From Streptomyces monomycini (lineage in GTDB: Bacteria > Actinomycetota > Actinomycetes > Streptomycetales > Streptomycetaceae), in assembly GCF_022271435.1 (NCBI RefSeq), contig NZ_JAFIQY010000064.1, positions 1 to 35,286 of the forward strand: a DNA stretch of 35,286 nucleotides, given 5' to 3'. Below the pieces are notes generated by a model. It was not told the DNA's origin. It made no database searches and saw only the letters and a program-made list of their open reading frames with translations. Shown piece by piece: positions 24,940-33,424 of the stretch; position 1 is the first letter of the stretch; every line of letters starts with the position of its first letter. Position numbers and translations under genes: made by a program.

Positions 24940-27900
24940 ATGCAGACCAAGCTGGACGAAGCCAAGACCGAGCTGCTCGCGCGGGCGGCCCGGGTCGCTG
25001 AAAGCAGCCCGGCCGGGGGACAGGCACCGGTGCAGGGTCTCGACCCGGACACCCTCCTGGGATACCTCCAGCGCTACTACCTGCACACCGCGCCGGAGGA
25101 CCTGACCGGCCGCGACCCGGTCGACGTCTTCGGCGCCGCGCTCTCCCACTACCGGCTGGCCGAGACCCGGCCGCAGGGCACCGCGAACGTCCGGGTGCAC
25201 ACCCCGACGGTCGAGGAGAACGGCTGGACGTGCAGCCACTCCGTCGTCGAGGTCGTCACCGACGACATGCCCTTCCTGGTCGACTCGGTCACCAACGAGC
25301 TGTCGCGTCAGGGCCGCGGCATCCATGTGGTGATCCACCCGCAGGTGATCGTCCGCCGCGACGTGACCGGCAAGCTGATCGAGGTCCTCGACAACACGTG
25401 CGACGCGCACGGCCGGACCGGCAAGGACAAGGCGGGCAACGGCAAGGGCCGGGACCTGCCGCACGACGCGCTGATCGAGTCGTGGATCCACGTCGAGATC
25501 GACCGGGAGACCGACCGCGCCGACCTCAAGCAGATCACCGCCGATCTGCTGCGGGTGCTGTCGGACGTGCGGGAGGCCGTCGAGGACTGGGAGAAGATGC
25601 GCGACGCCGCGCTGCGCATCGCCGACGAGCTGCCCACCGAGCCGACCGCCGACGACCTGCGCGACCAGGAGGTCGACGAGGCCCGCGAGCTGCTGCGCTG
25701 GCTGGCTGCCGACCACTTCACCTTCCTCGGCTTCCGCGAGTACGAGCTGACCTCGGTGCCCGGCGAGTCCGGCGTCGAGGAGGACGTGCTGACCGCCGTG
25801 GCCGGCACCGGCCTCGGCATCCTGCGCTCCGACCCGGCGCACAGCGACGGCGACGACGGCCACCCCGTCTCCCCGTCGTTCAACCGGCTCCCCAAGGACG
25901 CGCGCGCGAAGGCCCGCGAGCACCGGCTGCTGATCCTGACCAAGGCCAACAGCCGCTCCACCGTGCACCGCCCCTCGTACCTCGACTATGTGGGCGTCAA
26001 GAAGTTCGACGCCCAGGGCAACGTCGTCGGCGAGCGCCGCTTCCTCGGCCTGTTCTCCTCGGCCGCGTACACCGAGTCCGTACGCCGGGTGCCGGTCATC
26101 CGCCGCAAGGTCGCCGAGGTGCTGGACGCCGCGGGCTTCACCGCCAACAGCCACGACGGCCGCGACCTGCTCCAGATCCTGGAGACCTACCCGCGCGACG
26201 AGCTGTTCCAGACGCGCGTGGACCAGCTCCAGTCCATCGTCACCAGTGTGCTGTACCTCCAGGAACGCCGCCGGCTGCGGCTGTACCTGCGCCAGGACGA
26301 GTACGGGCGCTACTTCTCGGCGCTGGTCTACCTGCCGCGCGACCGCTACACCACCGGCGTACGGCTGCGGCTGATCGACATCCTCAAGGAGGAACTGGGC
26401 GGCACCAGTGTCGACTTCACCGCCTGGAACACCGAGTCGATCCTGTCCCGGCTGCACTTCGTCGTCCGGGTCGAGCCCGGCGCGGCCCTGCCGGACCTGA
26501 CCGACGCCGACGCCGAGCGCATCGAGGCGCGGCTGGTCGAGGCCGCCCGCTCCTGGGCCGACGGGTTCGCCGAGGCGCTGACCGCCGAGGTGGGCGAGGA
26601 GCGCGCCGCCGAGCTGCTGCGCCGCTACAACCACGCCTTCCCCGAGGGGTACAAGGCCGACAATCCGCCGCGCAGCGCGGTCGCCGACCTCCAGCACCTG
26701 GAGCAGCTGACGGCGGAGGGCGGCAAGGACTTCGAGGTCAGCCTGTACGAGCCGGTCGGCGCGGGCCCCGACGAGCGCCGCTTCAAGATCTACCGCACGG
26801 GTGAGCCGGTCTCCCTGTCCAAGGTCCTGCCGGTGCTGAACCGTCTCGGCGTCGAGGTCGTCGACGAGCGGCCGCACGAGCTGCGCTGCACCGACCACAC
26901 CACCGCCTGGATCTACGACTTCGGGCTGCGCATCCCCGAACGGATGAACGGCGACGACGCGCGCGAGCGGTTCCAGGACGCCTTCACGGCGGTGTGGACC
27001 GGCCGCGCGGAGAGCGACAACTTCAACAAGCTGGTCCTGCGGGCCGGTCTGAACTGGCGCCAGGCGATGGTGCTGCGGGCGTACGCCAAGTACCTGCGGC
27101 AGGCCGGTTCGACGTTCAGCCAGACGTACATGGAGGACACCCTCTCCAACAACGTCCACACCACCCGGCTGCTGGTCAGCCTCTTCGAGGCGCGGATGTC
27201 GCCGGAGCGGCAGCGGGCCGGCACCGAGCTGACCGACGGGCTGCTGGAGGAGCTGGACGGCGCGCTGGACCAGGTCGCGAGCCTGGACGAGGACCGCATC
27301 CTGCGGTCGTTCCTGACCGTCATCAAGGCGACGCTGCGCACCAACCATTACCAGAAGAGCAGCGACGGGCAGTCGCACTCCTACCTGTCGATGAAGCTCG
27401 ACCCGCAGGCCATCCCGGACCTGCCGGCGCCGCGCCCGGCGTACGAGATCTGGGTGTACTCGCCGCGCGTCGAGGGTGTCCACCTGCGCTTCGGCAAGGT
27501 GGCGCGCGGTGGTCTGCGCTGGTCGGACCGGCGCGAGGACTTCCGTACGGAGGTGCTCGGCCTGGTCAAGGCGCAGATGGTCAAGAACACCGTCATCGTG
27601 CCGGTCGGCGCCAAGGGCGGCTTCGTCGGCAAGCGGCTGCCGGACCCGTCGGCGGACCGTGACGCGTGGCTGGCGGAGGGCATCGCCTGCTACAAGACGT
27701 TCATCTCGGGTCTGCTGGACATCACCGACAACCTGGTCGGCGGCGAGGTCGTGCACCCCGCGGACGTCGTACGGCACGACGAGGACGACACGTACCTCGT
27801 CGTCGCGGCCGACAAGGGCACCGCGACGTTCTCCGACATCGCCAACGAGGTCGCCGAGTCGTACGGCTTCTGGCTCGGTGACGCGTTCGCGTCCGGCGGC

Positions 27901-29916
27901 AGCGCCGGGTACGACCACAAGGGCATGGGCATCACCGCCCGCGGCGCCTGGGAGTCGGTCAAGCGGCACTTCCGCGAGCTGGGTGTCGACACCCAGAGCG
28001 AGGACTTCACCGTCGTCGGCGTCGGCGACATGTCCGGTGACGTGTTCGGCAACGGCATGCTGCTCAGCGAGCACATCCGGCTGGTCGCCGCCTTCGACCA
28101 CCGGCACATCTTCCTCGACCCGACGCCGGACGCGGCCACCTCGTACGCCGAGCGCCGCCGGCTGTTCGAGCTGCCGCGCTCCTCGTGGGCGGACTACGAC
28201 ACCGAGCTGCTGTCGCAGGGCGGCGGCATCCACCCCCGTACCGCCAAGTCCATCCCGATCAACGCGCAGGTGCGGGCCGCCCTCGGCATCGAGGCGGGCG
28301 TCAAGAAGATGACGCCGGCCGATCTGATGCGGGCGATCCTCGGCGCGCCGGTGGACCTGCTGTGGAACGGCGGCATCGGTACGTACGTGAAGGCGGCGGC
28401 CGAGTCGAACGCGGACGTGGGCGACAAGTCCAACGACGCGATCCGCGTCAACGGCGAGGACCTGCGGGTCAAGGTCGTCGGCGAGGGCGGCAACCTGGGG
28501 CTGACCCAGCTCGGCCGGATCGAGTTCGCCCAGAACGGCGGCAAGATCAATACCGATGCGATCGACAACAGTGCCGGTGTGGACACCTCCGACCACGAGG
28601 TGAACATCAAGATTCTGCTCAACTCGGTCGTCGCCGACGGTGACATGACGGTCAAGCAGCGCAACAAGCTGCTGGCCGAGATGACCGACGAGGTCGGCGC
28701 GCTGGTGCTGCGCAACAACTACGCGCAGAACACCGCGCTCTCGCTGGCGCAGGCGCAGTCCGCGAGCATGCTCCCCGCCCAGCAGCGCTTCATCCGCCGT
28801 CTGGAGCGCGACGGGCACCTGGACCGCGGGCTGGAGTTCATGCCCAGCGACCGGCAGATCAAGGAGCGGCTGAACGCCGGACGCGGGCTGACCCAGCCCG
28901 AGACCGCCGTGCTCCTCGCCTACACGAAGATCACGGTCGCCGACGCGCTGATCCAGACCGGGCTGCCGGACGACCCGTACCTCCAGCACCTGCTGCACGC
29001 GTACTTCCCCAGCGCGCTGCGGGAGAGGTTCGCCGAGCAGATCGACGCGCACGCGCTGCGCCGCGAGATCGTCACGACCGTGATGGTCAACGACACCGTC
29101 AACTCCGGCGGTACGAGCTTCCTGCACCGGATGCGGGAGGAGACCGGCGCGGCCCTCGAAGAGGTCGTACGGGCGCACACCGCGGCCCGCGCGATCTTCG
29201 GGCTCGGCTCGGTCTGGGACGCCGTCGAGGCCCTCGACAACACCGTCACCGCCGACGTGCAGACCCGTATCCGTCTGCACTCGCGGCGTCTGGTGGAGCG
29301 CGGCACCCGCTGGCTCCTCAACAACCGTCCGCAGCCGCTGGAACTCTCCGAGACCATCGACTTCTTCGCGGACCGGGTCGCCGGGGTCTGGGCCGAGCTG
29401 CCCAAGCTGCTGTGCGGCAGCGACCTGGAATGGCACCAGCGCATCCTGGACGAGCTGGCCGAGGCCGGAGTCCCGGCGGAGCTGGCCGCCCGGGTGGCCG
29501 GATTCTCCTCCGTCTTCCCCGCGCTGGACATCGTGGCCATCGCGGACCGCACCGGCAAGGAGCCGCTGGACGTCGCCGAGGTCTACTACGACCTGGGCGA
29601 CCGGCTGCGGATCAACCAGCTCCTGGACCGCATCCTGGAACTGCCGCGCAACGACCGGTGGCAGTCGATGGCCCGCGCCTCCATCCGCGAGGACCTGTTC
29701 GCCGCGCACGCGGCGCTGACCGGCGACGTGCTGTCGGTGGGCAGTGACTCCGCGACGCCGGAGGAGCGGTTCAAGGCGTGGGAGGAGAAGAACGCGGCGA
29801 TCCTCGGACGCGCGCGGACCACGCTGGAGGAGATCCACGGGTCGGAGGGCTTCGACCTGGCGAACCTCTCGGTCGCGATGCGGACGATGCGGACGCTGCT
29901 GCGTACGCACAGCTGA
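24940..29916 (+). CDS. gdhB: NAD-specific glutamate dehydrogenase, 180-kDa class
   Basis: Catabolic enzyme that oxidatively deaminates glutamate to 2-oxoglutarate with NAD+. 1658 residues, the normal size for the large family first recognised in Streptomyces clavuligerus. Start is ATG 24940 with AGGAG nine bases upstream. The N-terminal half holds ACT-like regulatory domains (for example DMPFLVDSVTNELSRQGRGI). The catalytic core carries GLVKAQMVKNTVIVPVGAKG (Lys892 in KGGF), YDHKGMGITARGAWES (Lys994), a dinucleotide-binding stretch VVGVGDMSGDVFGNG (about 1025-1040), and VGEGGNLGLTQLGRIEFAQN. A long C-terminal helical domain follows. Monocistronic, with a structured leader before it and a strong hairpin after it. 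The symbol follows common usage and is not certain. Confidence 0.95.
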   Translation: MQTKLDEAKTELLARAARVAESSPAGGQAPVQGLDPDTLLGYLQRYYLHTAPEDLTGRDPVDVFGAALSHYRLAETRPQGTANVRVHTPTVEENGWTCSHSVVEVVTDDMPFLVDSVTNELSRQGRGIHVVIHPQVIVRRDVTGKLIEVLDNTCDAHGRTGKDKAGNGKGRDLPHDALIESWIHVEIDRETDRADLKQITADLLRVLSDVREAVEDWEKMRDAALRIADELPTEPTADDLRDQEVDEARELLRWLAADHFTFLGFREYELTSVPGESGVEEDVLTAVAGTGLGILRSDPAHSDGDDGHPVSPSFNRLPKDARAKAREHRLLILTKANSRSTVHRPSYLDYVGVKKFDAQGNVVGERRFLGLFSSAAYTESVRRVPVIRRKVAEVLDAAGFTANSHDGRDLLQILETYPRDELFQTRVDQLQSIVTSVLYLQERRRLRLYLRQDEYGRYFSALVYLPRDRYTTGVRLRLIDILKEELGGTSVDFTAWNTESILSRLHFVVRVEPGAALPDLTDADAERIEARLVEAARSWADGFAEALTAEVGEERAAELLRRYNHAFPEGYKADNPPRSAVADLQHLEQLTAEGGKDFEVSLYEPVGAGPDERRFKIYRTGEPVSLSKVLPVLNRLGVEVVDERPHELRCTDHTTAWIYDFGLRIPERMNGDDARERFQDAFTAVWTGRAESDNFNKLVLRAGLNWRQAMVLRAYAKYLRQAGSTFSQTYMEDTLSNNVHTTRLLVSLFEARMSPERQRAGTELTDGLLEELDGALDQVASLDEDRILRSFLTVIKATLRTNHYQKSSDGQSHSYLSMKLDPQAIPDLPAPRPAYEIWVYSPRVEGVHLRFGKVARGGLRWSDRREDFRTEVLGLVKAQMVKNTVIVPVGAKGGFVGKRLPDPSADRDAWLAEGIACYKTFISGLLDITDNLVGGEVVHPADVVRHDEDDTYLVVAADKGTATFSDIANEVAESYGFWLGDAFASGGSAGYDHKGMGITARGAWESVKRHFRELGVDTQSEDFTVVGVGDMSGDVFGNGMLLSEHIRLVAAFDHRHIFLDPTPDAATSYAERRRLFELPRSSWADYDTELLSQGGGIHPRTAKSIPINAQVRAALGIEAGVKKMTPADLMRAILGAPVDLLWNGGIGTYVKAAAESNADVGDKSNDAIRVNGEDLRVKVVGEGGNLGLTQLGRIEFAQNGGKINTDAIDNSAGVDTSDHEVNIKILLNSVVADGDMTVKQRNKLLAEMTDEVGALVLRNNYAQNTALSLAQAQSASMLPAQQRFIRRLERDGHLDRGLEFMPSDRQIKERLNAGRGLTQPETAVLLAYTKITVADALIQTGLPDDPYLQHLLHAYFPSALRERFAEQIDAHALRREIVTTVMVNDTVNSGGTSFLHRMREETGAALEEVVRAHTAARAIFGLGSVWDAVEALDNTVTADVQTRIRLHSRRLVERGTRWLLNNRPQPLELSETIDFFADRVAGVWAELPKLLCGSDLEWHQRILDELAEAGVPAELAARVAGFSSVFPALDIVAIADRTGKEPLDVAEVYYDLGDRLRINQLLDRILELPRNDRWQSMARASIREDLFAAHAALTGDVLSVGSDSATPEERFKAWEEKNAAILGRARTTLEEIHGSEGFDLANLSVAMRTMRTLLRTHS

Positions 29917-29931
29917 CGCGCACCACGTCGT

Positions 29932-29972
29932 GACGGCGGCGCGGTCCGGTACTGCCGGGCCGCGCCGCCGTC
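29932..29972. terminator. Terminator behind the glutamate dehydrogenase gene
   Basis: A 13-bp perfect stem (29932-29944 with 29960-29972), extended inside by CCGG/CCGG pairing, begins 16 bases after the stop codon. It lies between converging genes and could also stop the ABC transporter operon from the other side. Confidence 0.85.
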
Positions 29973-30043
29973 GTTCCGGGCGCCTTGACCGCCGTTCGCC
30001 TGCCGTCCTGCCGGCCGCCCTGCCTGCCGTCCTGACCGGTGCC

Positions 30044-30859
30044 CTATCCGGCGCTCCGCTCGTACGCCGCCACGACCTCCTCCGTGGGGCCGTCCATCAC
30101 CAGTTCGCCCTTCTCCAGCCACAGCACCCGGTCGCAGGTGTCGCGGATGGCCTTGTTGTTGTGGCTGACCAGGAAGACCGTGCCCGCCTCTTCGCGGAGT
30201 TCGCGGATACGGGCCTCGGAGCGCTTCTGGAAGGCGCGATCGCCGGTGGCCAGCGCTTCGTCGATCATCAGGACGTCGTGGCTCTTGGCGGCGGCGATGG
30301 AGAAGCGCAGCCGGGCCGCCATGCCGGAGGAGTACGTACGCATCGGCAGCGAGACGAAGTCGCCCTTCTCGTTGATGCCGGAGAAGTCGACGATGCCCGG
30401 GTAGCGGTCGCGGATCTCCGCGCGGGACATGCCCATGGCGAGCCCGCCGAGGACGACGTTGCGCTCGCCGGTCAGGTCGTTCATCAGGGCCGCGTTCACC
30501 CCCAGGAGTGACGGCTGACCGTGGGTGTAGACGCGGCCGGCGGCGGGCGGCAGAAGCCCCGCGACGGCCCGCAGCAGCGTGGACTTCCCCGAGCCGTTGG
30601 ATCCGATCAGACCGATCGCCTCACCCTTGTGGGCGACGAAGGTGACGCCCTTGACGGCGTGCACCTCCCGGACGGCGGCACTCGGCCGGCGGCGGACGAT
30701 CCGGTTCAGGGCGGCCGTCGCGCTGCCCTTGCCCGCGCTGCCGCCGTGCACCTTGTAGACGATGTGGACGTGGTCGCAGATGACGGTGGGGGTGCGGTCG
30801 TCGGAGGGAGCGGGCGCGCCGGTGGGCGCGGGGGTGCCTTCGATGGTGGTGTCAGCCAC
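30044..30859 (-). CDS. ABC transporter ATPase, Wzt/TagH-type polysaccharide export
   Basis: 271 residues from GTG 30859, which has GGAGGAGGAG seven bases upstream and overlaps the permease stop by eight bases. Walker A is GSNGSGKST (86-94), ABC signature SSGMAARL (177-184), Walker B VLMIDE (196-201), H-loop His233 in LVSHN. The insertion AALNRIVRRRPSAAVREVHA and the YKVHGG opening are typical of the TagH/RfbE/Wzt group, which powers export of teichoic acids, O-antigens or other cell-wall glycans. It lacks the extra C-terminal glycan-binding domain of some Wzt proteins. It forms a two-gene operon with the permease, divergent from a TetR regulator. The exported glycan is unknown. Confidence 0.92.
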   Translation of the reverse strand: MADTTIEGTPAPTGAPAPSDDRTPTVICDHVHIVYKVHGGSAGKGSATAALNRIVRRRPSAAVREVHAVKGVTFVAHKGEAIGLIGSNGSGKSTLLRAVAGLLPPAAGRVYTHGQPSLLGVNAALMNDLTGERNVVLGGLAMGMSRAEIRDRYPGIVDFSGINEKGDFVSLPMRTYSSGMAARLRFSIAAAKSHDVLMIDEALATGDRAFQKRSEARIRELREEAGTVFLVSHNNKAIRDTCDRVLWLEKGELVMDGPTEEVVAAYERSAG

Positions 30860-31787
30860 GGCCGTACTCCTCCTCCGCCTTCCAGAAGAAGACGTATCCG
30901 GCGACACCGGCCAGCAGGGCCCAGCCGAGGGCCAGCGGCCACACGTGCGGCGGCAGGTCCTGGGCGCGCACCGTGTCGATCAGGGCGTACCGCATCAGGT
31001 CGATGTAGATCAGGGCGGGATTGCAGTTCAGGACCACCGAGACCAGGTGGGGCGCGCTGCTGGTGAACGTGGAGAGGTTGTAGAAGACGCCGGAGACGTA
31101 CATCCAGGTGCGCAGCACGAACGGCATCAGCTGCGCGGTGTCCGTGGTCTTCGCGCCGATACGGGCCATGACCAGAGCGAGGCCGGTGTTGAAGACCGAC
31201 TGGAGCAGCAGGGCCGGGACCATCAGCAGCCAGTGCCACGTCACCGGTACGCCGCAGATCAGCACGATGGCCGCCAGCACACCCATGGAACAGATGAGCT
31301 GCTGGAGCTGGATGAGGGTGTGGGCGACGGGCAGCGCGGCGCGCGGGAAGTGCAGCGCGCGGACCAGGCCGATGCTGCCGGAGACGGCGCGGGTGCCGGC
31401 CAGGACCGTGGACTGGGTGAAGGTGAAGACGAAGATCCCGGTGCACAGGAACGGGATGAAGTTCGGGATGCCGTGGCTGGTGTGCAGCAGCATCCCGAAG
31501 ATCAAGTAGTAGACGCCCGCGTTGAGCAGCGGGGTCATCACCTGCCAGAGCTGGCCCAGCCGGGCCGTGGTGTACGTGGCGGCCAGCCGGGCGGTGGCGA
31601 AGGACGCGATGAAGTGACGGCGGGCCCACAGACGTCGGGTGTACTCCCGCAGCGGCGGGCGGGCGCCGCTGACGGTCAGGCCGTACTGCTCCGCCAGTGC
31701 TTGCAGGCCGGGGTCGGGCGGGACGGCGGCCGGGGACACGGGCGGCGCTTCGGGGGCGCGGGCCGGCCGGGCGAGGGTCTGGGGCAT
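30852..31787 (-). CDS. ABC-2 type permease, Wzm/TagG-like polysaccharide exporter
   Basis: 311 residues. A Pro/Ala-rich cytoplasmic start (1-45) leads to the amphipathic interface helix REYTRRLWARRHFIASFATA, and then six hydrophobic segments, including LGQLWQVMTPLLNAGVYYLI and LLMVPALLLQSVFNTGLALV. This is the layout of TagG/Wzm permeases that pair with TagH/Wzt ATPases to move lipid-linked glycans across the membrane. The ATPase gene overlaps its end by eight bases. The start region opens towards the 19-bp repeat array and the TetR gene. No glycosyltransferase genes are in the window, so the substrate is open. Confidence 0.92.
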   Translation of the reverse strand: MPQTLARPARAPEAPPVSPAAVPPDPGLQALAEQYGLTVSGARPPLREYTRRLWARRHFIASFATARLAATYTTARLGQLWQVMTPLLNAGVYYLIFGMLLHTSHGIPNFIPFLCTGIFVFTFTQSTVLAGTRAVSGSIGLVRALHFPRAALPVAHTLIQLQQLICSMGVLAAIVLICGVPVTWHWLLMVPALLLQSVFNTGLALVMARIGAKTTDTAQLMPFVLRTWMYVSGVFYNLSTFTSSAPHLVSVVLNCNPALIYIDLMRYALIDTVRAQDLPPHVWPLALGWALLAGVAGYVFFWKAEEEYGRG

Positions 31788-31843
31788 GGGGCGGTCGCCT
31801 CCGGGCGTGAGGGCGGCGCTCCGGTACGTCGGATCGAATCGAC

Positions 31844-32093
31844 GTTAGAACGCTCCCGTATCGTCGTGACGGTGCCGAGCGTACGACCGGCTCACGTCGA
31901 AACGCAACCGTTCCGTCGTGACGCCATCGTTTCGTCGATACGGGGCCGTCCCGTCGTGGCGGGCCGTTCCATCGCTACGGGGCCGTTCCATCGCGACGAG
32001 GCTGTTTCGTCGAGACGTGGCCGACCCGTCGAGACGTGGGCGTCCCGTCAGAACGCGACCGTCCCGTCGCGACGTAACCGTTCCGTCGCGACG
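31844..32093. repeat. Array of 19-bp repeats between exporter operon and TetR gene
   Basis: Eleven copies of a unit with core GTCGNNACG (usually preceded by CCGTYCC) start at 31896, 31915, 31934, 31953, 31971, 31990, 32009, 32028, 32047, 32066 and 32085, a 19-bp step except one of 18. Weaker units precede them at 31844 and 31863, also 19 apart. Many cores read CGTCGNGACG-like, an inverted repeat, and CGTCGCGACG at 32065-32074 and 32084-32093 is a perfect palindrome. Nineteen is not a multiple of three, so coding repetition does not explain the period; nearly two helical turns per unit would place each site on about the same DNA face. A multi-site operator for the adjacent TetR protein is the most economical reading; iterons or a nucleoid-protein cluster are alternatives. 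Confidence 0.9.
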
Positions 32094-32094
32094 C

Positions 32095-32100
32095 TACGAT
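32095..32100 (+). promoter_or_regulatory. -10 box predicting a leaderless TetR transcript
   Basis: TACGAT fits the Streptomyces vegetative TAnnnT -10 pattern and ends six bases before the ATG at 32107, so transcription should begin at or next to the start codon. The last 19-bp repeat core (32085-32093) abuts it on the upstream side, so a bound repressor would block this promoter. Confidence 0.5.
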
Positions 32101-32106
32101 CGGGGC

Positions 32107-32739
32107 ATGGCACAGGACGGCACGGAATTGACCAGGACACCGGGCGTACCGGGCGGGCGGCGGGCACCGGCCGGGGCCGCCGTACTGCGCGAGGAGAAGA
32201 CCGAGGCGATCCGCGCCGCGGTCTTCGCGGAACTGGCGGCGGTGGGGTTCGCGCGGATGTCCATCGAGGGCATCGCCCGGCGGGCCGGCGTCGGCAAGAC
32301 CGCCGTCTACCGGCGGTGGCGCTCCAAGCTGCACCTCGTGCTGGACGTGGTCTCGGCGGTGGCCGCCGAGGGCCTGCCGACGCCGGACACCGGGTCGCTG
32401 CGCGGCGACGTACGGATGCTGCTGGAAGTCGCGGCCCGCGCGCTGCGGCACCCGATGGCCTCGCAGATCATCCCGGACCTGCTGGCCGAGGCCGCCCGCA
32501 GCCCCGAGATCGCCGAGGCGCTGCGCACCGCGCTGCTCGACAGTCAGCAGGGCGTGGCGACGGCGATGGTGGCCCGCGCGGTCGAACGCGGCGAGCTGCG
32601 CCCGGAAGCCGACGCGCGGCTGGCCCTCGACCTGATGACCGGCCCGCTCTACTGGCGCCTGATGGTCGTGCGCGACGAACTTCCGAAGACCTACCTGGAC
32701 GAACTGGCCCTCGCGGTGGCGTCGGCCCTGGAGGCGTGA
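32107..32739 (+). CDS. TetR/AcrR family transcriptional regulator
   Basis: 210 residues from ATG 32107. After a 28-residue flexible start, the N-terminal helix-turn-helix lies at about 33-78: EAIRAAVFAELAAVGFARMS then IEGIARRAGVGKTAVYRRWR. The C-terminal ligand and dimerisation domain resembles TetR_C_11/33-type proteins (ASQIIPDLLAEAARSPEIAE, LDLMTGPLYWRLMVV). It is divergent from the polysaccharide exporter, with the 19-bp array in between, so it probably represses itself and the exporter until a ligand binds. In-phase codons further upstream would read through the repeat array and give an Arg/Ser/Pro-rich extension, so they were rejected. Ligand unknown. Confidence 0.93.
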   Translation: MAQDGTELTRTPGVPGGRRAPAGAAVLREEKTEAIRAAVFAELAAVGFARMSIEGIARRAGVGKTAVYRRWRSKLHLVLDVVSAVAAEGLPTPDTGSLRGDVRMLLEVAARALRHPMASQIIPDLLAEAARSPEIAEALRTALLDSQQGVATAMVARAVERGELRPEADARLALDLMTGPLYWRLMVVRDELPKTYLDELALAVASALEA

Positions 32740-32872
32740 GGCGGTACTCCGGACCGGCCCCCGGCCCCCGGCCCCGGTCCCGGCCTCCGGCCCCGGTCCT
32801 TGCCCCGGCCCTCCCCCGTTCCCGTCTTCACGGCTCCGCAATGGGGCCTTCTACGGACCCCAACCCGCTAGG

Positions 32873-33196
32873 TCAGGCTGAGTCGCCGAGAGCTTGCCTT
32901 GCTTCAGTCCACAACCGCTCGAACTCCTCGGCAGAGATCTCGGCTGCCTCGGGCTGGTCCCGCCAGCCCTCCACGGGGCCTTCCGCCAGGACGCCGTACT
33001 GCCGTTCATAGCGGCCCATCGCCGCGAGGTCGGCATGATCACGCAAGTGCAGCACCTCTTCCAAAGAGGCCGCCGTCACTGCCCGCGAGTCCCTGCCCCG
33101 GACCTCAACCTGTCGCGCCGCCCAGCCCTCATCATCGGCCTCGAAATACAGCCACAGATCTTCGTCCTCATAGTAGGTGCGGAACCAGGTCGTCAT
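32873..33196 (-). CDS. Small DUF6881-like protein of unknown function
   Basis: 107 residues from ATG 33196, chosen because AGGA lies about seven bases upstream; ATG 33232 (MPLVKVVDQDGG...) is an alternative, and earlier starts would translate the 9-bp repeat at 33257-33283. The sequence opens MTTWFRTYYEDEDLWLYFEA and continues WAARQVEVRG, then ends EISAEEFERLWTEARQAL. The strand pattern LYFEADDEGWAARQVEV plus a C-terminal EFERLW helix resembles the small DUF6881 family, some members of which resemble immunity-like proteins. The likeness is by eye only. It is strongly acidic, with no signal or membrane segment. It diverges from the PIG-L gene. Confidence 0.65.
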   Translation of the reverse strand: MTTWFRTYYEDEDLWLYFEADDEGWAARQVEVRGRDSRAVTAASLEEVLHLRDHADLAAMGRYERQYGVLAEGPVEGWRDQPEAAEISAEEFERLWTEARQALGDSA

Positions 33197-33256
33197 GCCG
33201 CCATCCTGATCCACCACCTTGACCAAAGGCATAGGGGCGCCCCCCATGACGGTCCC

Positions 33257-33283
33257 GACCGCCCCGACCGCCCCGACCGCCCC
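33257..33283. repeat. 9-bp minisatellite upstream of the DUF6881-like gene
   Basis: GACCGCCCC is repeated three times exactly and then continues as GACCACCAC. It lies in the divergent space between the small gene and the PIG-L gene. Confidence 0.85.
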
Positions 33284-33424
33284 GACCACCACGGACTAAT
33301 CAGGCGAGCGGTGTGCGCCGCGCGGCCGAATACTGGACAGGTGCAGTGCGCGAGGTGGCTCATTCCGGTGTGGGCCGGGTGGTGACGAGTGGGGCGTTGC
33401 CGGGCGCTGTGGAGGTCGTGACCT

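Noticed and set aside
24654..25001. Leader peptide or small protein before the glutamate dehydrogenase gene
   Set aside because: Composition is Arg/Ala/Pro-rich, it overlaps the true start, and no ribosome binding site precedes it.
24907..29910. Minus-strand open phase covering the whole glutamate dehydrogenase gene
   Set aside because: It is an antisense shadow produced by GC bias at third positions; there is no start context or domain.
31896..32093. CRISPR array
   Set aside because: The 19-bp units adjoin directly with no unique spacers of 30-40 bases, and no cas genes are present.
31918..32106. N-terminal extension of the TetR protein
   Set aside because: It would translate the 19-bp array into Arg/Ser/Pro-rich sequence unlike TetR proteins; the HTH domain is complete from ATG 32107.
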